From positions 1-51,109 of the forward strand of contig CAZWKX010000012.1 in assembly GCA_964633975.1 (NCBI GenBank): a stretch of 51,109 nucleotides of DNA. Direction: 5' to 3'. The translations under genes and the position numbers were made by a program. Positions 50,947 to 51,109 of the stretch are shown one piece after another. Numbering within the stretch: position 1 is the first letter of the stretch; each line of letters begins with the position of its first letter. Source of the DNA: CAZWKX01 sp964633975. Lineage in GTDB: Bacteria; Actinomycetota; Acidimicrobiia; Spongiisociales; UBA11373. The notes under the pieces were generated by a model. The model was not told the DNA's origin and did not search any database. It worked only from the letters and a program-made list of their open reading frames with translations.

Positions 50947-51018
50947 GGCGGCGTAGCTCAGCGGTAGAGCACCCGGCTCATAATCGGGTAGTCGGTGGTT
51001 CGATTCCACCCGCCGCTA
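50947..51018 (+). tRNA. tRNA-Met (CAT), elongator type
   Basis: The acceptor GGCGGCG pairs with CGCCGCT (G1-U72 wobble). Anticodon CAT at 50979-50981 in the loop CTCATAA; T-arm GGTGG-TTCGATT-CCACC. The sequence around the anticodon resembles elongator tRNA-Met, not the initiator (no three G-C anticodon-stem pairs flanking a C1-A72 mismatch). A tRNA-Ile2 (lysidine-modified CAT) cannot be excluded. Confidence 0.9.
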
Positions 51019-51060
51019 CGTAAGCGAAAAGGAATAGGATTTCCAAGGAGACTGGGAGCG

Positions 51061-51109
51061 ATGGGTAAGGCGAAGTTTGTGCGGTCGAAGCCTCATGTGA
51101 ATGTGGGGA
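51061..51109 (+). CDS. tuf: elongation factor Tu, 5' end only
   Basis: Sixteen codons are visible, MGKAKFVRSKPHVNVG, matching the EF-Tu N-terminus that precedes the TIGHVDHGKT GTPase loop. An AAGGAG ribosome-binding site lies 10 nt before the ATG. The tRNA-Tyr, tRNA-Thr, tuf order mirrors the arrangement upstream of tufB in other bacteria. The gene runs off the right edge. Confidence 0.85.
   Translation, partial: MGKAKFVRSKPHVNVG

Overview
This window is high-GC bacterial DNA, most likely from a member of the Actinomycetota outside the well-studied genera (an Acidimicrobiia-like lineage would fit). The grounds are a mycothiol-type glycosyltransferase (MshA), an RsiG-like protein, Rex, a geranylgeranyl-reductase-family flavoprotein and actinobacterial-style NADH dehydrogenase operons. 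Many single genes begin 6-9 nt after a TAnnnT hexamer, the signature of leaderless or near-leaderless transcripts, and I used this to choose several start codons. The exact taxon cannot be fixed from the sequence alone.

Left part (1-10.5 kb): secreted or membrane proteins of unknown role, a small zinc-ribbon protein divergent from a class I glutamine amidotransferase, and a metal-uptake locus. In that locus fur/zur plus an ABC ATPase run on the minus strand and a lipoprotein solute-binding protein plus permease on the plus strand, separated by a 21-bp Fur/Zur-type palindrome. Next come a lipoprotein with three DUF7282-like repeats, a MaoC-like double-hotdog protein, an unusual fusion of a MoaD/ThiS domain to a degenerate CdsA-like membrane domain, and a decayed carbohydrate ABC solute-binding-protein gene.

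Middle part (10.5-21.5 kb): an M23 endopeptidase, then a tight operon of RsiG-like protein, asparaginase (ReAII type), GNAT-like protein and MshA. A coupled three-gene minus-strand operon follows (SUOX-like lipoprotein, TiaS-like domain protein, polytopic membrane protein). Then come a CLP1-like P-loop kinase divergent from a SAM hydrolase, a small CxxC protein, the redox repressor Rex and a geranylgeranyl-reductase-family flavoprotein.

Right part (21.6-51.1 kb): two separate complex I operons lie almost back to back. The first has all 14 genes, nuoABCDEFGHIJKLMN. The second has 11, nuoABCD-HIJKLMN, without the NADH-oxidising EFG module. Between them sit a bactofilin-type membrane protein, translationally coupled to nuoN1, and a convergent phosphodiesterase-like gene. 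The second operon is followed by a MidA/NDUFAF7-type methyltransferase. Ungapped comparison of the two NuoD proteins shows that NuoD2 keeps the arginine that NDUFAF7 methylates in mammals while NuoD1 has threonine there, and that NuoD2 carries tryptophan in place of the quinone-site tyrosine. This is the most interesting observation in the window. The window ends with htpX, tRNA-Tyr, tRNA-Thr, tRNA-Met and the first codons of tuf.
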